A stretch of DNA of 10,172 nt from Pseudomonadota bacterium (GCA_023426855.1 JAEZBU010000062.1:1-10172), one strand, 5' to 3'. Shown: positions 1 through 6,405, numbered from the stretch's first letter. The notes: generated from the letters alone by a model not told the origin. Translations and numbers: made by a program.

Positions 1-338
1 ACCTGCAGCCCGCAGATCGGGCGCTGACGGTTGGCGGGATTGGGATTAAGGGCGTCGGTCAGTGCCGCGCCGCCCTTGTCGGTGGGATCCTTCAGCCAGA
101 CGATGCGACCGCATAGCCTGTCGCCGCAGGGCAGAACTTCGATGGCACCTTGGCCGGTATCGTCAACCCAGACGCCGGCTGCTGGTGGGGGTGGTGCAGC
201 CGCCGGCGGCGCGCTCTTGGCCGGTGCCCCCGCGCGGCCCGATGATTGCGCCTGCACATCGCTTGCAGCGCTCATCAGAATGATAACCAAGGCGAAAAAA
301 ACACTGATAATGCAACGCATTTGGGCTGGAATGCACAT
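1..338 (-). CDS. Secreted DUF2147 domain protein, N-terminal part (cut by left edge)
   Basis: This is a partial minus-strand gene whose 3' end lies beyond position 1. From the ATG at 320 it reads MRCIISVFFALVIILMSAAS followed by a VQA-Q junction, which is a typical signal peptide with a probable signal peptidase I site near residue 24. A proline/alanine-rich linker follows, then the start of a DUF2147 domain: GVWVDDTGQGAIEV, CGDRLCGRIVWLKDP, and a NPNPANRQRPICGL segment near the edge. The paired cysteines in the PCGDRLCG motif and the WLK and RPI-GL motifs are hallmarks of the family. DUF2147 proteins are secreted or periplasmic and of uncertain function. About 40-60 C-terminal residues are probably missing. 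The start is uncertain: an in-frame ATG at 338 adds six residues, and neither start has a strong ribosome binding site. The reading frame is open to the edge with no stop. Confidence 0.85.
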   Translation of the reverse strand, partial: MCIPAQMRCIISVFFALVIILMSAASDVQAQSSGRAGAPAKSAPPAAAPPPPAAGVWVDDTGQGAIEVLPCGDRLCGRIVWLKDPTDKGGAALTDALNPNPANRQRPICGLQ

Positions 339-730
339 TTTTGCCAATCCGATACCATAAATAACGTTCAAGTCTGGCTACATGCCGTCTTTGCCGTGCC
401 AGCGTCCTAACGTCCGACTTAGGCGAAACCGGGTCATTTCCCTGTATCGCGCCTGTGACATGCCGTCGATCTCCTGCGCCCATTTGCGCCGTGAGTTCGG
501 CCCCGGCTTCGCCTATTGCTTAACTCCTGCGACTATCGGGAGTGGCGCTGCCATGGCAGACCACCTATATAGGGCGAGCGCTTGCAGCGCGGGGATTGGC
601 CGGCGCACAGGATTAATAGCTTGCTAATCGAATAATCCGGTTCGGTGTCACGTACGGCACCGTTCTTTCGCCGCAAACCAGATAGCGATCAGATCTCGCA
701 TTATCGTCATTATAAAGCAGTGAAACATCG
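339..730. other. Gene-poor stretch between divergent DUF2147 gene and ABC exporter operon
   Basis: No reading frame here has a convincing start, ribosome binding site or recognisable protein. The stretch must carry the promoters of the DUF2147 gene (leftward) and the exporter operon (rightward), but I see no strong -35/-10 pair and no EcfG-type GGAAC motif. An AT-rich TATAAA lies at 711-716, too close to the start at 731 to be an obvious -10 element for that gene. An imperfect inverted repeat at 643-662 followed by TTCTTTC is noted separately. Confidence 0.5.
643..669 (+). other. Inverted repeat with T-rich tail upstream of the exporter operon
   Basis: CGGTGTC and GGCACCG can pair over seven positions, one of them a G-T wobble, around the six-base loop ACGTAC. 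TTCTTTC follows directly. The layout resembles a weak Rho-independent terminator in the leader of the 731-3712 operon. No plus-strand gene ends upstream of it, so it could be an attenuator, the end of a small RNA, an operator or chance. Confidence 0.25.
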
Positions 731-1861
731 ATGATACTGACGCTCGCCATTCGCAACCTGTTTCATGATCGCATTCGCCTGATTGTGACGCTGGTCGGAA
801 TTCTATTCTCTATCGTTCTGGTCGCTGTTCAGCTCGGTTTGTATCTCGGCGCGCGGAAAATGATCATTGGCATGATCGAAAACGCGCAGGGCGAGCTCTG
901 GGTTACCGCCTACGGAGCAAAGAGCTTCGAAGAAGGAGGTATCCTTCTTACCCCGCGCGACCGGCATGCCGCGCTTGCCACACCCGGCGTATCCGCCGTC
1001 GTGCCCCTGGTCGTCTCTTTTGCCGAATGGCGCAAACCAGGCGGTGGCAGTACGACAGCAGTCATTGTGGGTGCGGATGCCGCTGATGGCGGGCTGCAGC
1101 CGTGGAATCTCGTAGAGGGCTCGGTCAATTCTCTGACGGCGCCCGACGCGATCGCGGTCGATCGCAGCTATCTCGGCGACCTCGGCATTAAAGGCATGGG
1201 TGACACTGCGCAGATCGAGCAGGGCCGTGTGCGCGTGCGGGCCATTACGGATGGCATTCGTTCGTTCACGATGGCGCCTTATGTGTTCACGACGCTGAAC
1301 CGCGCGCGCAGTCTTCTGGGCGTGCCTGGAGAAAATACGACGTTCTACCTCGTGCAGACGGCACCGAACGTCGACGTCGAGCAAGTTCGTCAGGCATTGA
1401 AATCGCGCCTGCCGGGAACGGAAATTCTGACCAAGGCCGAGTTCAGGGATCGCAGCCTCGACCAATGGCTGTTCTCGACCGGCGCTGGTGTGGCTCTGAT
1501 CGGTGGCGCCATTCTCGGATTGCTGGTCGGCACGGTGATCGTGGCGCAGACCCTTTATTCCAGCACCAAGGACCACCTGAACGAGTTTGCGACGCTGCGC
1601 GCGCTGGGGTCATCGTCCGGCTACATTCACAAGGTTATTCTGGCGCAAGCCGGTTTGAGCGCGGTGATCGGCTATGTGCTGGGCATGATCATCGCCATGA
1701 CCGTCGTGGTCTTCAGTACACACACCGCATTACCTATCGTGATGACGCCCGGGCTGGCGGTCGCACTGTTCATGCTTACATTGTTCATGTGCGCGATTTC
1801 GGCCGTATCGGCGATCATGAAGGTGACCAAGATCGATCCAGCCATGGTGTTCAGCAGATGA
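731..1861 (+). CDS. ABC exporter permease, FtsX/MacB-like (DevC type)
   Basis: A 376-residue inner-membrane permease. One transmembrane helix lies at about residues 17-40. A large periplasmic domain follows (about 45-245), and three helices lie at about 252-275, 300-328 and 340-363, with the sequence FATLRALGSSSGYI between the second and third helices. This one-plus-three topology, with the periplasmic domain after helix 1, and the ending KIDPAMVFSR are typical of the FtsX-like permease family. The length is close to the roughly 385 residues of DevC from the cyanobacterial DevBCA exporter. It starts at ATG 731 with only a weak ribosome binding site. It overlaps the ATPase gene by ATGA at 1858-1861, which implies translational coupling. 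Together with the next two genes it forms a tripartite-type efflux system. The substrate cannot be read from the sequence, and no outer-membrane TolC partner is in the window. Confidence 0.9.
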   Translation: MILTLAIRNLFHDRIRLIVTLVGILFSIVLVAVQLGLYLGARKMIIGMIENAQGELWVTAYGAKSFEEGGILLTPRDRHAALATPGVSAVVPLVVSFAEWRKPGGGSTTAVIVGADAADGGLQPWNLVEGSVNSLTAPDAIAVDRSYLGDLGIKGMGDTAQIEQGRVRVRAITDGIRSFTMAPYVFTTLNRARSLLGVPGENTTFYLVQTAPNVDVEQVRQALKSRLPGTEILTKAEFRDRSLDQWLFSTGAGVALIGGAILGLLVGTVIVAQTLYSSTKDHLNEFATLRALGSSSGYIHKVILAQAGLSAVIGYVLGMIIAMTVVVFSTHTALPIVMTPGLAVALFMLTLFMCAISAVSAIMKVTKIDPAMVFSR

Positions 1862-2610
1862 GTCAGGCTGTCGTTCTAGAGGCGATCGACATCGTCAAGG
1901 AACTGGGCGAGGGCGCAGGCAAGGTCCTCGCGCTGAAGGGCGTAAGCCTCACCCTCAGGACCGGCGAATTGACGTTGCTGATGGGGCCTTCTGGCAGCGG
2001 CAAGACGACTTTGTTATCGATTCTGGGCTGCATTCTCACGCCAACATCGGGGACCGTGCGAATCTGCGGCGAGACGCTGAATAACCTCGACGTGGAACAG
2101 CTTGCCAACCTGCGTCGCCGGCACATCGGTTATATCTTCCAGTCCTACAACCTGTTTCCGACGTTGACCGCCATGGAGAACGTGCGGCTGGCGCTGGACG
2201 TGCGCGGTGCGAAGTTCGCCGAGACGGTCTCGAAATCCGAGGCGGCACTGAAAGCCGTGGGGCTGGCGCACAAGCTGCGCAGCTATCCGCGCAACATGAG
2301 CGGCGGCGAACAGCAGCGGGTTGCGGTTGCGCGCGCGCTGGCCGGAGCTCCGTCGGTGATCCTGGCGGACGAGCCGACTGCCGCGCTGGACAGCGAAAAC
2401 GGCCACGCCGTGATGAAGCTGCTGTCGCAGATCGCCAAGGAAAACAATCATGCCGTGCTGGCAGTGACGCATGATCCGCGCACGCATGCGTATGCGGATC
2501 GTATCGTTCGGATCGAGGACGGCCGCATCGTGGGTGAGGATCGTCAGCCGGAAGCCCACAAGAACGTGAAAAAGTACGACATTACACGGAAGCGTAAAGC
2601 CAATGCCTAA
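1858..2610 (+). CDS. ABC exporter ATP-binding subunit (LolD/MacB/DevA type)
   Basis: A 250-residue cytoplasmic ATPase that would power the permease encoded just upstream. All motifs are intact: Walker A GPSGSGKT at residues 43-50, Q-loop glutamine at 95 in YIFQSYNLFP, signature MSGGEQQR at 147-154, Walker B VILADEP at 167-173 with catalytic Glu172, and the H-loop histidine in VTHD at 205. FQSYNLFPTLTAMENV and DEPTAALDS are characteristic of the LolD/MacB/FtsE exporter branch rather than of importers. The C-terminal tail after residue 228 is lysine-rich (KKYDITRKRKANA). The start at 1858 is chosen because its ATG overlaps the permease stop and gives the normal N-terminus. A longer in-frame reading beginning at 1465 would lie wholly inside the permease gene and is not real. 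Confidence 0.95.
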   Translation: MSQAVVLEAIDIVKELGEGAGKVLALKGVSLTLRTGELTLLMGPSGSGKTTLLSILGCILTPTSGTVRICGETLNNLDVEQLANLRRRHIGYIFQSYNLFPTLTAMENVRLALDVRGAKFAETVSKSEAALKAVGLAHKLRSYPRNMSGGEQQRVAVARALAGAPSVILADEPTAALDSENGHAVMKLLSQIAKENNHAVLAVTHDPRTHAYADRIVRIEDGRIVGEDRQPEAHKNVKKYDITRKRKANA

Positions 2611-3712
2611 GATGGACTCGACGACGACGACACTGATCATCGCCGTAGTACTCGCCGGCGCTGTCGGTTATGGCGTGAATGAATGGTCCGAAGCGCGTAA
2701 GCGCGGCGACAAACCGGCGCCGCTGACTGCCGCTGCGGTTGCGCAGCCCGCGTCATCGCCAAAGACGGACTGGCTGGCGTCCGCGCCTGGCCGCATCGAG
2801 CCGCGCGCCGGCGAGATTCGTATCGGCACGCAGCTTCCGGGCCGTGTGGTCGAGACGCTGGTATCCACCGGCGACAAGGTCGAAGCCGGGCAGCTTCTGG
2901 TGCGGCTGGACGACGAAGAGGCGCGCGCGCGTCTCGTTGCGGCTGAGGCCGAGGTGGCGGTTCGTCGCCGCGAGCGGGATGCTGAAAACGTAACCGGTGA
3001 TGCGCAGGACCGCCGGGCAGCGGAGGACGCGTTGGCCGCTGCCGAACGCACGATGCATGCGAGCCGCATAGACCTGGATCGCCAGCAAAGTGCGCTGCGT
3101 CAGAAGACGGCGACGTCGGACGATGTGAACCGCGCGCGGACTGCGATGGTCGTGGCAGCAGAGAAGCTGGTGCAGGAGCGAGACGCTCTGCGACGTGTCG
3201 CCATGCGCTCGGGAATGCCGCAGCCGACGCGCCTTGAGGCAGGGCTGGTTGCTGCACGCGCCGAGTTGGTGCTGGCCGAAATCGCCTTTGAGCGGATGCG
3301 CATTCGTGCTGCCTCAGCCGGCACGGTGCTGCAAGCCAACGTGAAGGTTGGAGAATTCATCGCTCCGTCGCCGGAAATTTCCGTCGTGACCATGGGCGAT
3401 ATCTCGTCGCTGCGTGTCAGGGCCGAAGTCGAGGAGCGCGACGTCAGCAAGATCCGCGTTGGCCAACGGGTCGTCGTGCGCTCGGATGCGTTCAGCGGAC
3501 GCGATTTTGAAGGACGGGTTGCGAGTGTCGCCGAGTACGTTGGTCCGCCGAGGCTGCCGAGCCGCGGTCCGCGCAAGCCGACGGACGTTGATATTCTCGA
3601 GGTCATGATCAACCTCGATGGGCAGCCACCTTTGCTGGCCGGCATGCGTGCGGACGTATTCTTCCGGCCCGATGTCACGGCGAACAAGGCTTCGCCGGCG
3701 CAGGTCAACTGA
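2603..3712 (+). CDS. Membrane fusion (HlyD/DevB-type) subunit of the ABC exporter
   Basis: A 369-residue periplasmic adaptor. An N-terminal membrane anchor spans about residues 9-25, followed by an alanine/proline-rich linker. The first half of the lipoyl-like domain is at about 62-102 (GRIEPRAGEIRIGTQLPGRV, GDKVEAGQLLVRLDD). A long charged coiled-coil hairpin covers about 103-232. The second lipoyl half is at about 235-268 (AASAGTVLQANVKVGEF), and a beta-barrel region follows (ERDVSKIRVGQRVVVRSDAF, LAGMRADVFF). This order is standard for HlyD-type adaptors, which link an inner-membrane pump to an outer-membrane channel. The gene overlaps the end of the ATPase gene by eight bases. A second ATG at 2612 is possible and would shorten the protein by three residues. 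Lack of a C-terminal transmembrane segment and of a protease or peptidase partner argues against bacteriocin-type export. Confidence 0.92.
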   Translation: MPKMDSTTTTLIIAVVLAGAVGYGVNEWSEARKRGDKPAPLTAAAVAQPASSPKTDWLASAPGRIEPRAGEIRIGTQLPGRVVETLVSTGDKVEAGQLLVRLDDEEARARLVAAEAEVAVRRRERDAENVTGDAQDRRAAEDALAAAERTMHASRIDLDRQQSALRQKTATSDDVNRARTAMVVAAEKLVQERDALRRVAMRSGMPQPTRLEAGLVAARAELVLAEIAFERMRIRAASAGTVLQANVKVGEFIAPSPEISVVTMGDISSLRVRAEVEERDVSKIRVGQRVVVRSDAFSGRDFEGRVASVAEYVGPPRLPSRGPRKPTDVDILEVMINLDGQPPLLAGMRADVFFRPDVTANKASPAQVN

Positions 3713-3750
3713 GCAAAATCTCAGAACGCAGCGGTTTCAGTCAACAAAAC

Positions 3751-3785
3751 GCGCCTCGGATCTGCCGATCCGGGGCGCTTTGCTT
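3751..3785. terminator. Bidirectional Rho-independent terminator between exporter operon and YciE-like gene
   Basis: GCGCCTCGGATC (3751-3762) pairs with GATCCGGGGCGC (3767-3778) around a TGCC loop, giving twelve pairs with one T-G wobble. TTTGCTT follows on the plus strand. On the minus strand the stem is followed by GTTTTGTT. It therefore fits as terminator for both convergent units, the exporter operon and the YciE-like gene. Confidence 0.85.
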
Positions 3786-3804
3786 CCACACATCGATCAG
3801 GCAA

Positions 3805-4299
3805 TTACGCAGCCGCTTTGTTGATCTTTTGCTCGGCGAGCTGGGTGAGCAGCTTATCGGTCTTCTTCTCTTCATCCAGGGTCGATTTCAAGATGTGCAC
3901 CGCGTCCGTGTGGCCCAGTTCCTGTGCCCAGGCGAGAAGTGTGCCATAGCGTGAGATCTCGTAATGCTCGACCGCCTGGGCGGACGCGACGATCGCGGCT
4001 TCTCCTACGGCGTCATTGGAAATGTCTTCCAGCTGATCCTCGGCCTCGGAAATGATGCCTTCTATGGCTTTGCATTCCACGCCTTTTGGTTTTTCGCCGA
4101 TCGCTTTGAATATTTTCTCCAAGCGCTCGACGTGCTGCTTGGTTTCGTCATGATGCTTTTCAATAGCCTGTTTGAGCTCGCTGGTTTCTACGGCTTCGGC
4201 CATTTTGGGAAGCGAGCGAAGGATGCGCTTTTCGGCAAAGTACATGTCCTGCAAACCGTGCACGAAAAGATCATTCATTGTTTTGACTTTCACGGGCAT
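3805..4299 (-). CDS. YciE-like ferritin-fold protein (DUF892)
   Basis: A 164-residue, almost entirely helical cytoplasmic protein of the DUF892/YciE family, which has a ferritin-like four-helix bundle and is often stress-induced. Visible family features are TMNDLFVHGLQDMYFAEKRI with Glu23, the E-x3-H pair at Glu52 and His56 in HHDETKQHVERLE, AVEHYEISRYGTL with Glu111, His112 and Glu114, and LDEEKKTD near 141-148. These carboxylates and histidines are the expected di-metal ligands. The length matches the family's usual 160-170 residues. A good ribosome binding site (AGGAGA) lies a few bases before the ATG at 4299. A possible but degenerate EcfG-like promoter is upstream (GGAAC at 4351-4355). 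The biochemical role is not established; metal binding or oxidative-stress protection is inferred from the fold. Confidence 0.9.
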   Translation of the reverse strand: MPVKVKTMNDLFVHGLQDMYFAEKRILRSLPKMAEAVETSELKQAIEKHHDETKQHVERLEKIFKAIGEKPKGVECKAIEGIISEAEDQLEDISNDAVGEAAIVASAQAVEHYEISRYGTLLAWAQELGHTDAVHILKSTLDEEKKTDKLLTQLAEQKINKAAA

Positions 4300-4355
4300 C
4301 TCCTGTGATCCAATTCTCGATTGGATTGATGACCGTCCAAACCACGGTTGGTTCC

Positions 4356-4399
4356 GTTAAAAGAAAACGCGGGCCGGTCACGTTGGTGACCAGCCCGCG
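4356..4399 (-). terminator. Rho-independent terminator of the PRC-barrel gene
   Basis: CGCGGGC at 4368-4374 pairs with GCCCGCG at 4393-4399, and after one C-A mismatch GGTCAC pairs with GTGACC around a GTTG loop. Read on the minus strand, the stem is followed by TTTTCTTTTAAC (4367-4356). This is a strong intrinsic terminator 18 bases downstream of the PRC-barrel stop codon. Its T tract ends directly against the GGAAC at 4351-4355 upstream of the YciE-like gene. Confidence 0.88.
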
Positions 4400-4417
4400 C
4401 GATGTGAGCCAACGGCT

Positions 4418-4936
4418 TTAACGCTGAGGCGTGTTCGCCGGAGGCGTCTTGGTGGTGGTCGCTGCCGCACGCGTTACGAAGGCAGGCGCCTTTTCCAGAT
4501 CCTCGCGGGTGTACGGTGCCGTGAGCTGGTCAGCCTCGGCCGAGCGGGTCAAAGCGGACAGCGGCAGAGCGACGCTCTTTTCGCCGATCCCAAGGAAGCC
4601 GCCAACACCAACGACCACGCCGACGATTTCGCCGTTCTGTGACATGACAAGATCATTCACATTGCCGATACGCTCGTTGTTTGCGCCCAGAATGCTCTTT
4701 TTCATGTAGTCCGACACAAGCACCTGATCAGGCTGCTGTTGGACGAGGAACGCCGTGCTCGAAGCTTCCGGCGCTGTTGCGGTCGTGCCCGGTGTCGTCA
4801 TCGACGGGCTCGTCGCAGGCGGTGCGGTCACCGCAGGCGGAGCTGGTTCAGTGGTGGGCGGAGTGGTCTGGGCATGAGCCGCAGCAGCCCCAAGAAGGCC
4901 GATGGAAGCAGTCAGCGCTACAATTTTCTTGCTCAT
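4418..4936 (-). CDS. Secreted PRC-barrel domain protein
   Basis: A 172-residue exported protein. A signal peptide with a lysine pair and a hydrophobic core ends in AHA-Q (cleavage after about residue 22). A threonine/proline/alanine-rich low-complexity stretch spans about 23-60. The PRC-barrel domain spans about 70-150: VLVSDYMKKSILGANNERIGNV, DLVMSQNGEIVGVVVGVGGFLGIGEKSVALPL, then YTREDLEKAPAF. A short Thr/Pro tail ends the protein. PRC-barrel domains occur in RNA-processing (RimM), photosynthetic and many uncharacterised envelope proteins. The Hyphomicrobiales version with a signal peptide is common, but its function is unknown. A ribosome binding site (AGAGGAG) precedes the ATG at 4936. 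An EcfG-like promoter with one -10 mismatch lies about 36 bases upstream of the start. Confidence 0.9.
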   Translation of the reverse strand: MSKKIVALTASIGLLGAAAAHAQTTPPTTEPAPPAVTAPPATSPSMTTPGTTATAPEASSTAFLVQQQPDQVLVSDYMKKSILGANNERIGNVNDLVMSQNGEIVGVVVGVGGFLGIGEKSVALPLSALTRSAEADQLTAPYTREDLEKAPAFVTRAAATTTKTPPANTPQR

Positions 4937-4971
4937 TCTCTAACTCCTCTGGAGATTGGCTCTGCTGGATC

Positions 4972-4997
4972 AACTTCCAAAGGGGGCAAACGGTTCC
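4972..4997 (-). promoter_or_regulatory. Near-consensus EcfG-type promoter upstream of the PRC-barrel gene
   Basis: Read on the minus strand, GGAAC (4997-4993) is followed by a 17-base spacer and AGTT (4975-4972). The -35 is exact and the -10 differs from CGTT in one base. A start of transcription about seven bases on would leave a leader of roughly 29 bases, similar to the leaders of hsp20 and the DUF378 gene. The spacing and position support it; the -10 mismatch lowers confidence. Confidence 0.5.
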
Positions 4998-5067
4998 TGC
5001 CAAGCTTATGGTCGCCTGCCTGTTCGAGGCATTCAATTTCCTCCGTCGTCGTTCGACCGAGTTGCGC

Positions 5068-5093
5068 GGAACGCGAATGTGTGCGTGTGCGTT
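5068..5093 (+). promoter_or_regulatory. Exact EcfG-type promoter of the holin-like gene
   Basis: GGAAC at 5068-5072, a 17-base spacer and CGTT at 5090-5093 match the consensus recognised by EcfG sigma factors of the alphaproteobacterial general stress response. The site points at the gene starting at 5201 and would leave a leader of about 100 bases, longer than the other predicted leaders here. The leader contains the hairpin at 5111-5130. Confidence 0.85.
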
Positions 5094-5110
5094 CTCTAAA
5101 TCGGGGACCG

Positions 5111-5130
5111 TTGATCCATCTCTGGATCAA
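5111..5130 (+). other. Perfect hairpin in the leader of the holin-like gene
   Basis: TTGATCCA (5111-5118) and TGGATCAA (5123-5130) form a perfect eight-pair stem with a TCTC loop. It lies between the predicted EcfG promoter and the gene start. No T tract follows, so it is not a terminator. It could stabilise the leader, bind a regulator or protein, or be an operator. Confidence 0.45.
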
Positions 5131-5200
5131 TGCGCCTCGCGTGGTCGCGGACGATCTTTAGTTTCTCAAAAAACAGAAAGGTCGTTCGAAAGGAGGGAGA

Positions 5201-5728
5201 GTGGCGAGCTTTATTTTTAATCGCTGGATGGATCGTCTTAAAGATTCTGCGCGCGAAGAAATTCACGAAACAGCACGCTTCGCGTCGTTGTACGCGGCGG
5301 CAGGAATTGCGGCGCTTATGGCGCTCATATTTTTGACTCTGGCGGGCTTCTGGTGGCTCGCTGTGGAATACAGCGCTATCGAGGCTGCGCTTATAGTCGC
5401 CGGGGCATACGCTGCAGTTGCGCTGCTCATCTTTGTTTGGGCGTCTTGGTCTGGCAGTTCGTCCAGCGACGCTACGACCGAGGCGGAAGACGTGACGGAG
5501 GCGGCTGCAACTGCGCTCGATCGAACTTTCACCGACGACGATATGCCTGCGAAAATGGGTGTTGATCTGGATAGCGTGGCAGGCACGCTTTCAGATGCGG
5601 GTTATCGCATGGAATCGCTCGTAGTCACCGCCTCTAGCGATCTAGTCAAACAGCTCACGCCATTGCAGTTCGTGAGCCTGGTGTTCGTTGGCAGTTTTCT
5701 ATTCGGTCGGCGGTTGCGGAAGGGGTAG
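5201..5728 (+). CDS. Holin-like integral membrane protein (Phage_holin_3_6/YqjE-like), stress-regulated
   Basis: A 175-residue membrane protein. An amphipathic N-terminus (about 1-28, WMDRLKDSAREEIHETARFA) precedes two hydrophobic helices at about 30-55 and 60-82. A serine/acid-rich soluble stretch (85-120) follows, then a hydrophobic segment at about 154-169 ending in GRRLRKG. The pattern of two adjacent helices after a charged amphipathic start resembles the holin superfamily III/YqjE-like proteins that are widespread in bacterial chromosomes outside phages. Despite the family name there is no lysis or phage context, so an envelope role is more likely. The start is GTG at 5201, preceded by AGGAGGGAGA at 5191-5200. 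An exact EcfG promoter lies at 5068-5093. Family assignment is moderate; membrane topology is clear. Confidence 0.75.
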   Translation: MASFIFNRWMDRLKDSAREEIHETARFASLYAAAGIAALMALIFLTLAGFWWLAVEYSAIEAALIVAGAYAAVALLIFVWASWSGSSSSDATTEAEDVTEAAATALDRTFTDDDMPAKMGVDLDSVAGTLSDAGYRMESLVVTASSDLVKQLTPLQFVSLVFVGSFLFGRRLRKG

Positions 5729-5773
5729 GCGTTAGTTAGCGTCCGCTGCGGCGTGCTGACGATCGGGTCTGGC

Positions 5774-5813
5774 AAACGAAAAAGCGGCGGAAATTCCCGC
5801 CGCTTTTTCGTTT
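5774..5813. terminator. Strong bidirectional terminator between holin-like gene and ecfG
   Basis: A perfect 17-pair stem is formed by 5774-5790 (AAACGAAAAAGCGGCGG) and 5797-5813, with the loop AAATTC. The GC core is flanked by A5 on one side and T5 on the other, so it functions as an intrinsic terminator in both directions for the two convergent genes. It is further flanked by the inverted repeat GTTAGCGTC (5735-5743) and GACGCTAAC (5816-5824). Confidence 0.92.
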
Positions 5814-5841
5814 GAGACGCTAACCAAATACCAGTCGCGAT

Positions 5842-6405
5842 CTACGCTCGAGCCGCACGCCGTTGTGGCATGGACAGGGCGGCTGCATCAACCGCGTCGG
5901 GTCCAAAGTCGTCCGGCGAATGCACTTCGAGCATTGTTGCCAGCTTTTGGCGCGCGCGATTGGTGCGGCTCTTCATCGTGCCGACCGCGCAGCCGCAAAT
6001 CGCAGCAGCTTCCTCGTAGGAGAAGCCCGAGGCACCGATCAAGAACAGGGCTTCGCGCTGATCTTCCGGGAGCTGGCTGAAGGCGACCTTGAACTCTTCA
6101 AGATCCAGATGCGCCAGCTGGGATGCTTGTTGCGCCAACGTGGCCGCAAACTTGCCGTCCGTATCGGCGATTTCGCGGGTCAGCTTACGGAACTCCGAAT
6201 AGAAGGTGTTCCGCAAAATGGTAAACAGCCACGCTCTGAGATTCGTACCGTGCGTGTAGCGCGCTCGGTTAGCCCAGGCCTTAACCAGGGTCTCCTGCAC
6301 GAGATCGTCGGCGCGATCCGGGTTTCCGGTGATTGAACGCGCAAATGCTCTCAAGCTAGAGATCTCCCCGAGAAGACCCTCGCGGAAACTCGTTTCAGTT
6401 GGCAT
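5842..6405 (-). CDS. ecfG: EcfG-type general stress response sigma factor
   Basis: A 187-residue ECF sigma factor of the EcfG (ECF15) group. Region 2 spans about residues 15-80 with DDLVQETLVKAWANRARY and LRAWLFTILRNTFYSEFRK. Region 4 spans about 107-160 with QLPEDQREALFLIGASGFSY, the helix-turn-helix EEAAAICGCAVGTMKSR and NRARQKLA. These are close to family consensus. The start at 6405 is chosen because it overlaps the end of nepR by 11 bases, has AAGGA upstream and gives the usual N-terminus; an ATG at 6429 would add eight residues. In the family, EcfG is held inactive by NepR and released when phosphorylated PhyR binds NepR; it then reads promoters of the form GGAAC-N16/17-CGTT. Four exact copies occur in this window, including one before its own operon. 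The C-terminal tail after about 165 is a family-variable alanine/arginine-rich stretch. Confidence 0.95.
   Translation of the reverse strand: MPTETSFREGLLGEISSLRAFARSITGNPDRADDLVQETLVKAWANRARYTHGTNLRAWLFTILRNTFYSEFRKLTREIADTDGKFAATLAQQASQLAHLDLEEFKVAFSQLPEDQREALFLIGASGFSYEEAAAICGCAVGTMKSRTNRARQKLATMLEVHSPDDFGPDAVDAAALSMPQRRAARA

Noticed and set aside
163..483. Minus-strand 106-residue frame overlapping the DUF2147 start
   Set aside because: It overlaps the DUF2147 gene in another frame on the same strand and has no domain, signal peptide or ribosome binding site of note.
1406..1434. GGAAC inside the permease gene as an internal EcfG promoter
   Set aside because: No CGTT or close variant follows at 16-17 bases, and it is within coding sequence.
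803..1576. Long minus-strand reading frame opposite the permease
   Set aside because: It is a shadow of the high-GC permease gene with no recognisable domain, and the permease is clearly real.
1465..1857. In-frame upstream extension of the ATPase gene to 1465
   Set aside because: It lies inside the permease gene in another frame, and the ATPase fold starts normally at the ATG at 1858.
2637..3708. Several minus-strand frames opposite the membrane fusion protein gene
   Set aside because: Their composition is rich in Arg, Ala and Ser, as expected from antisense of high-GC coding DNA, with no conserved motifs.
4310..4324. CCAAT-TCTCG-ATTGG repeat upstream of the YciE-like gene as an operator
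   Set aside because: Five-base arms are too short to distinguish from chance without conservation data.
4681..5220. Plus-strand 179-residue frame across the PRC-barrel start and the intergenic region
   Set aside because: It is antisense to a well-supported secreted protein and runs through the EcfG promoter and leader of the next gene. No family is recognised.
5201..5728. Prophage or lysis cassette because of the holin-like protein
   Set aside because: There are no endolysin, capsid, integrase or attachment sequences nearby, and the gene has a host stress promoter.
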